This document shows positions 21,738 through 36,700 of a DNA stretch of 64,000 nt, piece by piece. How positions within the stretch are numbered: position 1 is the stretch's first letter; every line of letters begins with the position of its first letter. Origin of the DNA: Branchiostoma floridae (Eukaryota; Chordata; Leptocardii; Amphioxiformes; Branchiostomatidae); contig NC_049988.1 of the NCBI RefSeq assembly GCF_000003815.2, positions 18,430,087 to 18,494,086 on the forward strand. The letters are read 5' to 3'. Position numbers and translations under genes: made by a program. Under the pieces are notes generated by a model. The model did not search any database, had not been told where the DNA came from, and saw only the letters and a program-made list of their open reading frames with translations.

Positions 21738-24700
21738 ATGGAGTTTAACACGTCTACGGGTGGCGGGATCACGCCAAACCCGTACGCACCACAGTTCAGC
21801 CCCGCTGCCGCGACCACCACCACCACCGCGAGTACGTTTAGCCCAGACGCGCCGCCTTTTGCGCCCTCCCCGGGGCCTCACGCCCCGCCCTTCGCCCCCT
21901 CCCCCGTGCCACACGCGCCTCAAACACCACAGCACCATCCCGAGATATTTGTGGACGGGCACGTGCCGATTTTGGACGGCAGTTTTAACGGGAGCGGCGA
22001 CGCGTCGGTGCACTTCGGACACAACTCCAGCGGGTTCGAGGAAGGCTTCCACCCCAGCGATCCCAACTCTCAGCATCACAGCGGGCAGCATCAGGAGCAC
22101 GGCATCATGCAAGGCGGTACGATAAACGTGTAGTTTGAACGGGGGAGGGTGACAGAGAAGGTCTCCATGACCTTGTCATATCGTGGGCAAAAATAGATCA
22201 CAGATGGAGAACACTAAGTTATCATAAACATTTTCTTACTAGAGCACGCACGGCACCATGGACAGCGGTATGGACTGGACAGATAGAGGGGGCGTTAGAA
22301 ATTGGAAGGGGTGATAAAGAAGGTTTCAATGAACTTGTAAAAGTGTGAGCAAAAATAGATCAGATCAAAAGTAGATCACATATCAATATGCTGCCCTATG
22401 GCGAAACTGATAGACTAGGCAAGAGAAATCCATTGATATCATCACTGATATATCTATGAACAAATGTTGCACATCTTGCTGTCAACAAATACATCGCTAC
22501 TTCATAAATGAGATACTAGAGTAGCTTTAGGCAAATTGCTTTCAGTGTAGATGCCTGCAAAGCTGGTGTGTTACAAAGGACAGTTATGTCAGGGGCAGTG
22601 GCAATACATATACAGAAGCTGGTGTGTCAAGCAGAAGGGCGGTTGTACAGGCTTTACAATTACAGAAGCTGCAGCTGTGTTGGACAGAAGGGCAGTTATA
22701 CTTGCTAGGAAATAAAGATTCAGTGACCATAATAAATGATGGAAAACAGAGAAGCTGAAACCTTTGTTACAAATTATTTTCAGAAACAAAACATGAAAGT
22801 AGTCTTATTAACACAGAATAATTTTCCAGGTCGAGGCATCTCCAACCCTCCTGTTGGTAATGAGGAGTACCACGAGCTCCACACCATCGTGGCAGACGGA
22901 GGAGACCGATACGGGGTGTCGGCCGTCGCCTTCGATCTTCATCAGGAGCTGCTCTGGATGGGCAACCAAGGAGTGAGTCAGAAAACACTTCTTATAAAAA
23001 AATTCACTTTTCAACCTTCTCAAAGCTTCATCTTTTTCATTGGACAATACTTATGGCAACTAAATGGGCACTTTGACATTTGAATGGTTAAAGGGCTGTC
23101 AGTACAATGTACACTTATGATGGTTTACCATTCTGTGCCCTTAGGAAAGGCACTTTACACGACCTTCTTCACTCCACCCAGGTGTAAAAATGGGTACCTG
23201 ACGTTTTCTGAGGAGGGAAGGCAGTGGAAGGACTCCGCCTTCCAACAGTGTGCCCTAGAGACCATAGGAAACAGCTCTTTGCCTTATGACCTTTGTTTAT
23301 ATACTGGGTAGGCCAGTATGCACATCCAGGGCTGCATAACTAGCCTGTCAATGTGGCTTTTAGGGTTAGCCCTGGTGACAAAGAGCACAAGCAAACAACA
23401 TAAAAACCTTCATCTAATGACAAAGAGAATACGCTGACCTTATCCATTTTAAGACACCAGTAAATCTTCATTTTTCCTATACAGGGACATGTGACGTCCT
23501 ACTATGGCCCAGGCATGCAGAAGTATTCGTCCTTCCAGCCACTGCCCGTCGGGACAGAGATGCGCCAGGTGCTCAGTATTGACAACGGCGTGCTGCTCCT
23601 CGGGAACAACCGCATGAGGTGCTCTGAGCGCGGCGGACTGACCATCTTTGATTTCAGGTCTGTTCCTTTGTTGCCTCTGTGAAAAGTTAAATCAGATTGT
23701 TACGTCAATGAATAAAGAGACTAGCCTTTGTTACAGTCTTCAAACGGATATCTTCTACAGCAAGCTCCATTCCTCGGTTAAGTTCTTTCCCAGTATAGGA
23801 GAACATGGCCAACGTTGAAAATCCCGAATGGTTTTATTTCTTGGTACTGTATGTTTGTTTACTTTCACAGGGACTTGATGTGAAAAAAATTTTTTAAGAT
23901 ACTAGTTAACAGTATTACCCAATTTGAATTGACCTTCTTACCCCCATTTTACAGTGGTGAGGACATGCATGACATGCAGGTCATGACAATGGTGGACCCT
24001 ACCACTCTTCTCATAGGGGGTCACCAGGACAAAGTCATCGAGTTTGATCTGAATTCTGGACAGCAGGTTAACTTGGTAGGGACACAACCCAAAAAAATTA
24101 TTATAAAAACTTCTCCTGAACATCATTTAAGTCTCTCACAAACTGCATTTTTTCATTTTACAAGAGTAAAAAATACAGAGTCAGTAATGAATTCGTGTAA
24201 CTTTTTTCTCCCCCCTGCTATTCAGCTAGAAGTGGGTGATCCTGGAGTTGCCATATTTAGACACACCAATAGATTCATATGCTGTGGGGATACAAGTGGA
24301 CAGGTAAGGACAACCTGTTTGTTTGTTTGCTTAATTTGACTTTCGTTAGTCCGTTACTTAATTAATCAACCAGTAAATGAATCAATATAGCATCAGTGTT
24401 CCCTGTTATGACTAGTGGAAGAGTAGGCTAGCTCTTAAACGATAATTACAGACCTATTTCCTTCCCATTCATTTCATTCGCTTAACTCTTGCCAAATAAA
24501 ATTCTTCATTCTCATGCCCGTAGTTGCTTGTAGAACTTGACAAGATGACTTAAGAGGTTTTGTGAAATACAAGTATGAACCATCACTTGTCCAGTAACTG
24601 GAGTACCACCCTTGTGTGTCCTCAGGTGACCCTACGAGACATGAACACCTTTAAGACAGAGCACATCCTGAAGGCTCACTCTGGGTCCCTGTCGGACTTT

Positions 24701-27700
24701 GACGTCCACGGAAATCTGCTGGTCACCGCAGGCTTTTCTACCAGGTAAAACAATTGTTTCCATTATATCATGTTTGTAATATTATTCAAATTAATGATTC
24801 TCATCTTAGAAAAGCTGCTGTATATTTTGTGACTGTAATAAAAACTATTAAATGTTAATTGAAGTATCACTTTTCTTCACCTTACCTTTTCTTCGATTTG
24901 CATGAAAAGCTTTATGAAGTCAGAAGCTTTTGTGTTATGTTGAAGGACATATATAATGGCTATACAGATACAGATGATTCTTGTCTTTTGGATTTTTTCA
25001 TACATGTAATAGTGATCTTGCATAACATATAATTTATTATAAAGCATAACAACTGCATTACTTTGTTTCGTTAGAACAAGTTCCTGTGTGGTTTATGTAC
25101 AACAGAAAGCTCATAATTTATTTATTTGTCATCTGTCCTAGGAGAGGCAGTTTGGCGGTGGACCGTTTCCTGATGATCTATGACCTGCGTGTAATGCGAG
25201 CCATGGCGCCCATGCAGCTCTCCATCGACCCCATGTTCCTCCGCTTCGTACCCACCTACACACCCAGGATTGTCGCTGTGTCTCAGGTGAGTTGAGTTCC
25301 TTCCCTTAACTTTCCATGTACAGTTTAAGCTGCTCCTATTGGTTGCTCTAGGAATGCAGATAGTTCTCTCAACCCAGAGGTGAATGGCCACAAACTCTAG
25401 CACCTTAGTCCATCCCTAAGATCGCTACCCGCTAACATGATGGCAGGTTGCGACCTTTAGGAGCGGACTAAAGCAATCAAGGCTGGACTCCAATCTCAGT
25501 GTACAAAGGCTAGTAGTTAGTGGCCCTGCCACTGGAACTAGAAGTCATGGGTTTGAATCCTGGCTGTGTTGCTCTCCCGACATGCACCCTACCAAAAAGG
25601 GTTACAGCCCTTAAGCTGTGGTCCACTGTACATTGTGCTTGTCGAAAGAGCTGGGAGATTTTCCCTGGTACAATGAACCTGTAAATACTGTACATAAGGC
25701 CTGTCCTCTCAACTGTGGAAGAATAGCTCTTGCTTAACTAGTTGTATCAGGATCACTTTTAGGGCCTGTGGCCAGTTCAGCCCCTGGCAGTGAGAGGTTG
25801 TGTAACACAGACTTGCAGTTTGTATAAATGTCAAAAGAAGGTGCTGTTGTACATTGCACCTGTTTGTGTTCTTCCAGGCTGGACAGTTCCAGATCCTGGA
25901 CCTTGCCGGAGTGATGACCCCTGCCAGCATGGCCATCCACCAGCTCAACACCCACGGGCACATGTGCATGGGCTTTGACATCTCCACATCATGCGAGGCC
26001 TTTTCCTTTGGAGACAATGGAGGTAATGTTCATCTTGAAATGTTCCCTGTGCTTGTATCTTCGTGGTGATTCTTCACAATGAATTCTTGCATGCGATGTG
26101 TTTTGGCGATACCCCAAAATTGAAATCCACTCAAGAATCAATAAATTTACCGTTTATGTTTTTAATCCGTCAAAAGATCAATTTCAGCAATATTGAAAGA
26201 CAATACAATCTCCATAACTAGATGAGATTTGGAGGTTACATCTGGAAATAATCTCGTAATCTTTTCCAGTTGTAGAGGCTGAATTGTCTTTAGATATTGT
26301 TTTCCTGGATGTGTAACCCTTATCAGTACATTCACACATAAGCTAGATCAGCTGCATTTTGTATCACCTAAAACCACCTTGTGGCATATTACACCTGTCC
26401 GGTATGGCATTAGTACACTACTTTTTCATTTGAATGGAAGATTACTGACTTTTGGACATTTCACTTTGTGATAAAGGATTGCTGCACCTATGGACAGACA
26501 GAGAAGAGGTCCTCTACAACAACTACTCAAGTCCTACAGAATTCGCGGATCATGTAAGTACAAGGGTGGGTTATGTCGGAGGGTGAGTGGTTGGTGTATT
26601 AGTTCATGGGAATATGGATGGGTGGTGGGGTGTGTGGGTCTATCTGTGAGTGGATGGATGGATGGATGGATGAATGAGTGTGAGTGCAGATAAACAGATG
26701 GATTGGAACCAAAGATATAGATTATAAACCATAAAATAGCAAATCCCCGACAGTATACAATCATGTATAATATGTACCAAGAGATATTACCTAAAACTGT
26801 ACATATTACCAACTGTTGAACATTTTTTTTTATCCTAAATCCAGCCCGAGCACCTGCCTGCCATGTCTATAGTGGACCCCCTGACTCCCCTGGCCAGCAT
26901 ACCCATGCTATATGAGAACTGTCAGTAAGTACGGTTTACTCTTGCATTTTGTAGTACAATGTAGTTTATACAACAAGGAGAGAGATGGACTTAGCAGATT
27001 GATGGGCCTCATAAACCAAAGTAATACAAACAAATTGATATGTCTTTAGACAATTTAGACAAATCTTTGATTGCAAAACACATCTCTTTCAAAATTTCGC
27101 TATCAAAAAGAAGTGACAAGAAGTGGAATTCACTAAGGAGAATATAAGCCTTGTGCTGGCTTAAATAATATTGTATAGATGATATACACCTTTAAGTGAT
27201 GTACATCTGTATAACAGTGTTAATAATTTGTTTTCCAGTGGTCCCCTGCTCTCTGACTGGCCGGAGGACTGCATGAAATATGTAAAGAGGTAAGTGCCAA
27301 CAGGGTCTGTAGTACTATGGTACTGGCGCACATACTTTTTGTGAAACTTACAAAGAAAATGTTGCAGTTCGAAAAGACAGTATTGTTGTTTGGATTCTTG
27401 ACAATAGTAATCACAGGCTGATGTAGTATCTGGGGATGGTGCTTGTCTATCAATTATTATGTCCACCCTCTATGTTAAAATTGAAGTACTAGAAAGATGT
27501 ACTAAATGTACTGCCGGCCCGTAGTACAAGCGACCCAATACGAAAAGAAATGACCAGCAAAAGGGTATTATGAGCAAAAAAAAAGACAAAAAAAGGCCCA
27601 GAGAGTCTGCTATGGAGGCTACTAAATGTTGCAACAAACAGAAAGACTGAGCCAAATCCCTCCATCTGCTTGGAGATTGGAGAAGTGGTAAGATAATCAT

Positions 27701-30700
27701 TAATATGTGTTACAACTATGATAGTAACAAAGATAATGATGATGATGACTGAATATTTTCACTCTCTCCCCAGACGGATGCCCCCAGTTGACCCTGAGAT
27801 TCTGGCCTCCATGAAGATTGTTCAGTTCATCGGCTATGCACCTAACCCGAGGGTTAAGAAGAGGAACCAGGTTGGTTTGTTTATTTGTTTGTTTATTTGT
27901 TTTGTTTTTATCAAACTGCCTCAAGGCATAACATATGTACTGCTTGCATAATAAGTTCAAGCTGCGTGATACCAGACTGTAAGGTTTGATCCACTCACGC
28001 TGGGATGGAACCCTACTCTTAGACTTTTTGATAAATGGGGTGTCTTCTTTAACGTGTGTCTCTCCTCAAACACCGAACCTCTGGCTTTGCATCCCATCTA
28101 AAAAGACGTCTCTAACCAAAGCTAGGTACTCATTTTAAGTTGAGTGAGAGAATATGTGAAAACATGCCTTTCCCAAGGGCAGAACATTGGTGCCTGCTCA
28201 GGATTTGAACCAAGAATCTTTCCATTCTAAGTCAACAGCCTAACCACAACTAAGTCCAAATATGGTGTCTGTATCATCATTGCTTTTAAACTTTGTTCTT
28301 GCTTCTTGGAATCTGCAACATTTTTGATAGCTACATATGGCCTGCTAGGATTCGAACCCAGAACCTTTAGATTCTAAGTCAGCCGCCCTTACCACAAGAC
28401 CACGTTTTGCCACAGGTGCCGTACCGAGCCAAGGACCTGGCCATCACCATCCCCACCTCATCTACGGGGGCAACCAGCACTGTTCCCGAGTCACCAGGGG
28501 CCAGAGGTCAGAGGTTTTTGGCAACTACCTTGGGGTGGAGCCTTTGTGATGCTAAATTTAATTTCATATTCAAAGGTCTTCAAACCTGAAAAAAGGATTG
28601 ATCTTCACCATTAAAAAGTTTGCTTTTTTGGTGATGCATTTTTTTATTCATCACGAAAATGATACTGTAACATTGTTTTGTGACATGAAAATTTGGGTAG
28701 TGATACATGGCTACATTGAACAAGCAAAAACTTTTTCAACATGTTGTTGGACACGTTGAAACAAGTTATTTTGTCTGAACAACTGAATTATTTGTTTCCT
28801 TCGCATCAGGAGAGAGTCCTCGCTGGTACATGGTGCCGACAAGATACCGCAAAGTAGAGATCAAGTACACAAAACTCGGTAAGTATGGTAGGCCTACTTA
28901 GCTTACAGATGTGCCCTATGTGGCAGAGAGTGTCATTCTCTTATAGGACTGTTTAGCCATAGTCAAAGCTGTAGAGCTGATATCAATTAGGATTTTACCA
29001 TGGTCATTACTGATCAAATGGGGCCATATATGGAGGGAGGGAGGGAGGACTGTACATTTGGATTATGATTGTGTATGTTTCTTTTGATCTGTAATCTGTA
29101 TGATATTATATATGTCTGCATGTAATGTATGTGTATTATGTATGTTTTTGTTGTTCAAACTTCAAACCCTAGAAGACTAGCCCTTGATAGGGCTAAAGGA
29201 TCTCACAATAAAGGAATAAATGGAGAGAGGGGTGGATTGATTGGAATGATGGATGGATGAATGCAACAAACATTGCATGTAACATACAGAAAGTAATATA
29301 GAATTAAATTGGACAAACTCAAGTTTGAAGACAAGAACTGGGACACCTGGTTGTGAATGTGACATCAGAAATGATTTCCCATTGCTTCCTTTTACAGTGA
29401 GTTTTACTCTTGATCAAATATTGCTGTGAGTAAATTTGCAGTGGCGGCGGCACCGGGGGGGCAAGGGGGGCGGCTGCCCCCCCGAAAAATATGTTGGGGG
29501 GGGGCGTCGCCCCCCCAGAAAATCAAGCTGAAACCTTGTGTATTTTTTTGATGATGGAAATTTCTTTAAATCAAGCTAGTCTAACGGCAAAATTTACGCC
29601 TGAAAACGCAAGAAATGACGTTTCAGAGAGTCCCGATTTCAAAATTTCGCCAGAGTCCCTTGTGACGGCCCGCGTCTTCGGCCATGTCGGCGCAGGACAA
29701 TATGTTGCGGGAGCGTCGCTCTCAAAAAACTTTTAAACTAATAGAAATTTTGCTATCGTACTTAGCTTAGTTTACAAGCAGAATGTGGCCCTCAAATGCT
29801 GGAAATGACGTTTTAGGCGGTCAAGATTTCAAAATTTTCTCCGGACCTCCCTAGCCGCGGATGACTCATTGTGCCTCCGGCGCTCACAACGACATGGTGA
29901 AAATTTGTTGAGGCGTGGGTCATCGCCCTCAAACATCTTTCTTTGACAAAAATGGCATTAGATTTAGCATAGTCCCTCAGCAAAATTTGTCCCTCAAAAT
30001 ACAGAAAATGGGGTTTCAGAGGGTGCAGATTTTAAAATTTCCCCAGACCAACCTTGCTACAGCTTGCACCTTCCGCACTTGAAATCGTGAATATATTTTT
30101 GGGGCATCGCCCTCGCTAAAACCATGTGTCTTTCTAACAGAATTGTCATCAAAGTTAGCTTAGTCTAGCAGCAAAATGTGCCCGTCAAAACGCAGGAAAT
30201 GGCGTTTTAGAGGGTCAAGATTTCAAATTTTCCAGGGGGAGCATGCCCCCGGACCCCCCTAGAATGGTCCTTCGGCACTACATGTGCGGCAAAATTCTGT
30301 CAGTAAAGGGTCGCCCCCCCAAGCGAAATTTGCTGCCGCCGCCTCTGATTTGTGGCTTCTACAGAGTGTCATCTGAACAGCTTAGGTGTAGGCTATGTTT
30401 ACACAGCCTCCATGACATTTTGCGCTACAACAGACTCGCTGGTATGACCACGTGCAAAGAATGACCCATAACAACTGGCCAAGAAAGGTCATAAACTTGT
30501 CTGTAGTGGGCCAGAACCCGCGTGGGCGCCCCAAGAGGAAATTGGTTAGACTTGGAAATTGTTAATAAAGATCTTAGAAAACTGGACATGCAAAAAGCCA
30601 CCCCCCTCAGAGTCCTCCCCAGAGGATGGAATAACGGAGGCCCTCCACTATACTCCTAGCCCAGCTCCACTATTCTACTTTTGAAATTTAGTGTTTCTTC

Positions 30701-33700
30701 CCTATTTTCTTGGTTAGTTTTGCTAAAATTAATGAAAATTCACAGATTTTTGTACCAAGTGGCATCACTTTTCCAGTTGGCATTGTCTGCAAAAACTTGT
30801 GAATGGGCAATGATCAAAACAAGTCGTTTTGCCACTTCACAACAAAGGAATCACTATAATATACTAACATTATACTTGTAGTATTTGACACCCTCTGTCG
30901 ACATGTCATTGCAAAATGAACCCATTTTCATGAAAGCGCAGCGCGTTGGTTCGGGATATTTTTGCCAGCCCCTCCACTATACTAAAAAATTCTGGGGAGA
31001 ACCCTGCCCCTTGACAGAGACGGATGGAGGGCAGCAATCAGATCCAAACGACTTGACACGTCCAACCAAGACAGGGAACAACGGATGCTAAATCAGATAG
31101 GGAGCGAGTGAGACATGTGGTTTGTGATCCCAATGTTCCTTCTGATTCCAGGTGTGGACAGTTTTGACTTCCGCCACTACAACCGGACCAACTTTGCTGG
31201 TCTGGAGACCAACATTCCCAACAGCTACTGTAATGCCATGCTGCAGGTAAGGCTGAGATTTAACAGTTTAAAAGACATAGGTATATCAATATATAGTTGT
31301 AGTATTCAGTATTTGATAATACTGCTGCTGGGATCCCTCACACGGGTACGAAGGAGTTGGCAAGTCTTCACACCACACTTCCATGCAGCTCTGTACAGCA
31401 GGCTCACCCTAGTTAGACTGCATACCTTAATCCATTTAATCTAGTCACCTTAATCCATTTGACTGGCATTCAGCAAGGATTGACATGACACTTGTTGGTT
31501 TTCACTGTTAAATCTATCCTTTCAAGCTTACAAAAATGCATTTCTGTCAGTAAGAACATGTCGGGATGCTTTTGAAAGGCAGGTTGAACTTTTGTCCCTC
31601 AAAAAAAAATTTCTGTGCTGGGACGGGGGGACAGGTCCTGGAGACAGCCACAATCTACTTTGTCTTCTGGCTACATATGTGTATGTGCCTACCTCGATAG
31701 GTTGAGAACCTTGGCACTGTGGGGGAATGGGCACTCCTGTTTAAAGGGGGTGGAGCTGTATTTCTGCATTGATTCAGCATTGGGAAACCCATGATTGCAG
31801 AACTTTTACATTTTGTAGTTCCTCAAAGGGCAGGGATACTACTCCCTGTCCACCATCCTCCAGCTGGTCTAAGGCCATCCCTCTGTCCTGGCCATGGGAT
31901 GGAAGTTTGCATGTTGGGATGGACAAAAATTCCAACCCATCCGTCCCAAAAATCTGAATGTGTTTTCAGAAGCTTGAAAGGACTTATTCAACAAGAAAAA
32001 TCCACATCCCAAACAATGAGAGGGACGGAAAAAAATTAAGGCTGGAGACAGCCCTGGTCTAAGGTCTAAGAAAACGATTGTTTCTCCAGGTGCTGTACTT
32101 CATCGAGCCCCTCAGGTGTGCAGCCCAGTCCCACCTGTGTGAGAAGGAGTTCTGCCTCACCTGCGAGCTGGGGTTCCTCTTCCACATGCTGGACATGTCC
32201 AAGGGGGAAAACTGTCAGGTAACAAGAGTTCTGAAATATTCTGATTATGCAAATGAATTGCTCATCTGCGTAATGTATGGTCTAATTTAGGTAAAAAAAT
32301 ACAAGAAATGGAAGTTATTTAGCAGTTCCAAGATCACATACCACATAATCCATCGAGAGGTTCTTGAGTTATGCTGACCACAAATATCAAATAAATGCAA
32401 TCCACCAGATGCAGAATTTCATGAGTTCACAAACACAAAAGCACAAAACAACCCAAACCCAAACATAATCTTCTGGCTAATGTAATAAAAACTCTGTGTG
32501 GAATTTGTCCCAGTCCAGTAACTTCCTCCGAGCATTCCGCACCATTCCAAACTCTATGGACATTTTAGCAATCTTCCTGGGCCACTTCTTCCACTTTTCT
32601 TCCATTCTCTGGAAACAACACTTGCAGATAGATGTGCAAAAGTTAGGTGTGACGGTTCGTTCAGTGTAATATAACCAGCTGCTGCCGCACTTTGTGCCTG
32701 CGAAGCTGGTGTGTTACGCTATAGGATGGTTATACTAGCTATATAGATACAGATACAGATGCAATAACGTATATTTAGTCAATAACAATGTCATGTATTT
32801 TGCACTTGTCGCAGGCCAGTAACTTCCTGCGAGCGTTCCGCACCATCCCGGAGGCCTCAGCGCTTGGGCTGGTTCTGGGCGACCACGAGGAGGCCACGGG
32901 AAAGGTCAACCTGGGTCGGCTCATCCAGTCCTGGAACAGGTTCATTGTGCAGCAGGTGCACCAGGTGAGTTGGACAGGTGTTTTCTGCAGGTCCACCTGA
33001 TGACTTAATCATGTATGTACCTCTATAGTTTTGCTTGTATAATTGCCCTGGTAATGCTGGCTAGTTATAATTTGCACGAAACCTTTGTACATCTAATTTC
33101 TTTAAACTTACAGCTATCTACTGAGGACGCCCCTACTGTACATTGTACTTTTTGACAAAATATTCCAATCTTCAGTGATTTTATCTCCGAAAGAAAAAGA
33201 ACACTCTACTATTCATTGATTTTAGGCTTCTCAATACAACAGTTGCAGTGGGTGAATTTGAAGAACCCATACATGTTCATGTTTATCCATGCTTTTATGA
33301 GAATCCACAAAATAAAGGAACTCCTTACTACATTAACATTTTATTCTGCTTCTCAGGATATTCTTGAACCAAAAGAGGAAGACTCAGAGAAGAAGGAGCC
33401 TGAAGAACCAGAGCCTCCGAAGGAAGTAGAGAAGACACCAATAGAGAAGATGTTCAGTTCAGAGGTGACCATCTCCTCCAAGTGTCGGTGTGGGAAGGAG
33501 ACGACCAAGGAGACCAACTCCATGGTGTATGGACTCAACTACCCGGACATCTCAGACCCAGGTGATTTTTAAAAGACATTTCTGTGTTGTTGGATAGACA
33601 AGCTGATACCTGTACATATATCTGTTCCTTGTATAGCTGGTATAACCGCCCTTTGGCCTAACATAGCAGCTTCTTTATCTGTATCTCTATTGCCGTTCTA

Positions 33701-36700
33701 ACCGCCCTTAGGCACAATACAGCAGCTTCTGTTTCTGTATCTGTATAGCTGGTATAACCCCCCTTTGGCGTAACACACCAGCTTGTGTGTCTGTATCTGT
33801 ATAGCTGGTATAACCGCCCTTCGGTATGACACACCAGCTTCTGTATCTATATCTGTATATAGCTGGTTAACTGCTCTTTGGCATAACACACCAGCTTCTG
33901 TATCTGTATCTGTATAGCCGGTACATGTATAACAGCACTTCAACTCATTTAAGTTTCCAAGCAAACACTTTGCAGTACAAGTATCATTGGCTTGAAAACA
34001 ATCCTCTCTATGTACATGTATCTACGGATTTATCAATGCATGATGTTACAAAAACAATTCCACTACTTGTGTTGCAGAGCTGAAGAAGAAGCAGTACTCA
34101 TTTGCTGAGGTCCTGAAGAGCAGCATGTCATCAGAGCAGGTCACCCACGCCTGGTGTGAGGACTGCAACAGATATCAGCCCACGGTGTGTACAAGGAGGT
34201 TACATATAGAATAATGATATATAGAGAGTCCTCAATTGATAATATATAGAGAGTCCTTTATGTATAGAAAATCCTCAATAAGATTAGCCTGGGTACCATC
34301 TGTATAGTAGATTACTTTGACGTTTATTCTCTCTGAGAACTTGGACATTTCTAACGCCTGGAATATTCAAGTCTTGTCCAAATTTTGGACGAGGGTGCTT
34401 CTGCTAACCAAGAAACTTGAAATGGTTAACTTTTCGACTTAGCACTATAGAACCTATTCCTTAATTTCCTCATTGGTTGAAGTCACCACCAAATGATACA
34501 TGTATATAGTTTCCCAGAGGGGTAGCAGAAGCAAACTACTAGTACTACCTTGATGGTACCCAAGCTATTGTAGGATGCCTTTGTCACCTTAGAAAGCCTT
34601 GCTGTGGCTTTTGAGAAAGGGCACAGAAGTGGCAGTCAACTTCTTCTTTGTTTTTTCTTAGACACAAAGCAGGAAACTAAAGAGCCTGCCAGACATCCTC
34701 TCCATCAACTGTCACCTGGACAGTGAGCGGGACCAGCTGTTCTGGCAAGCACAGGAGGAGGTAGGGGGATAGGGATGGATGAAGGGATGGATGGATGGAT
34801 GGATGTCAAAATATTAATAATATCTATAATGTAACAGTCATGTATGAGTGATCTGGTCTCGTATTTGGAATAGTGTACAAATAAATTGACCTGCATATGT
34901 AAATATGGGAGTTGGACATGATATCAGTACATAAATATTGGTCTGCATACTAGATAGTGAGGAGTGTGCTTTAGCAGTGCTTCTCTCTCGATCTTAACTG
35001 CCAGTTGGACAGGTCATGACAAAGTGGAATTCATCTTCGATATTTTCGTGACATGTGATATTGCTGTATTGATGTTGTTTGCTATGACAGTTACTCCAAC
35101 TTGGAGTCCTCATTCTCACCCTCTTGCCAGTCACTACTTTTATATGTTTAACCTTTACCCAGCTATCTTCTCAATGTAAAAGTACAAATGTGGTACATTG
35201 GAGCACCCTTAGAGTGTGCAGGGTTAACTGAATGAGATAAACAACTGCCTGAGTGGCCAAAAGATTTGTCCCATCATATGTTTTTTGGATCTATTAACTT
35301 CAATTTTGTCTGACCAAGTCTTAGTTATACGTTGTCTGACCATTTTTTTTACCTCAGGCTCTTCTCTCTATGATATGACCTCAATGAAAAGTTGCCAGGA
35401 GGCTGATATGAGTTTTTCGTGAATCGATACTATTATGGCTTCATGATAAGATGAGATAATAATGATGATGAAGACACAATCATAATCCAATCAAACATGT
35501 TTTGTAATGCTCGGCTTCTTCCCTTCCTTCCTTTTCAACTTGTAGAAAATGCCGAACTACGTTCCGTGGGACCAGGTCTGTTTGAATCAGTCAACTCAAC
35601 AGTTACAGTATATCTTCTTACAAACACAGTTTATCACTCTGAAGTAAAGTTGAACATTTACTGGCATTTCCAACACAAAAAACAGACTTATCCAAATAGT
35701 CAATTGTCCAACTACCATCCCTGATAAAGATTATGCACTTAACCTTTTCTATGACGTCATGTTGCGCTCATTCATTGACAAAGACTGGAGTTGAATAGTG
35801 AAATATTTGCATTGATGATGGTTGGACATCCAGGTAATAAGATATGCCAAAAAGCAGTAACTCAAGCAACTGGATATGATTTTGGAAAAGACCATATCCA
35901 AAAGTTGCTTGAGTATCTGCCTTTTGGAGTAAAAAAAAATTGGTTTGAATTTTTCTGTTGGAAATTACTGTTCAACTTTGCTTCAGAATGATTTGTACCT
36001 ACATAGATGAACTTTCAAACTACACCATACACTCTTTTATCGCAACACTTCATTTCCTTTTTTTTCATACTGTTGAAGCTACGTGGAATTTCATCCCTTG
36101 CCAGATGTTTTGGTTGTGGTTTTCTCTTATACTTGGTGTGGTTCTTGCCCTGGAGGTTATAAATTCAGTATCCTTCTAATCTTTTGTTCTGAGTAAAAGG
36201 CAAAAGTTGGTCAGTGGCAACAGTAGTCTTAAGTGCATGGTTTGCGTCTCTGTCTGTCTCTCGATTCCCCATTCTTAAATGTTTATAATCTTTCTTTTAA
36301 AAAGATTACCGAGTTCTCCTTCACCATTCCTTTCGTTTGGTGACTCCTTTTTTACAATTATCCTTTTTCATTGCAGCTTGTACAGTCTCTGCAAATTTAA
36401 GTCTTTTAACAATCTTGTCTATAATGTAACGCTAGGTCACCTTTATCCGCGTGGTTACCTATATCCGTTCTTTTTCAAAACAGTGTATTTAGGGATATTG
36501 AGTCAACGACGGTGGTTTCAAACTGCAATGTTTTAAAAATACACATTGCGTATTGCAGTTTGTTGCCACAGTCCGTCAACTTGATATTCCTAAATGATAC
36601 GTTTTCAAAAACAACGGATATAGGTTAACCCGCGGATAAAGGTGAAGTAGCATTAATTACTGTAGAAAGAGAAACAATTATGCTTGTTGGAGCCATGTTG

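Noticed and set aside
30243-30464. Small gene with PPDPPRM start
   Set aside because: It fuses the end of the G-rich repeat with a frameshifted LINE reverse-transcriptase remnant.
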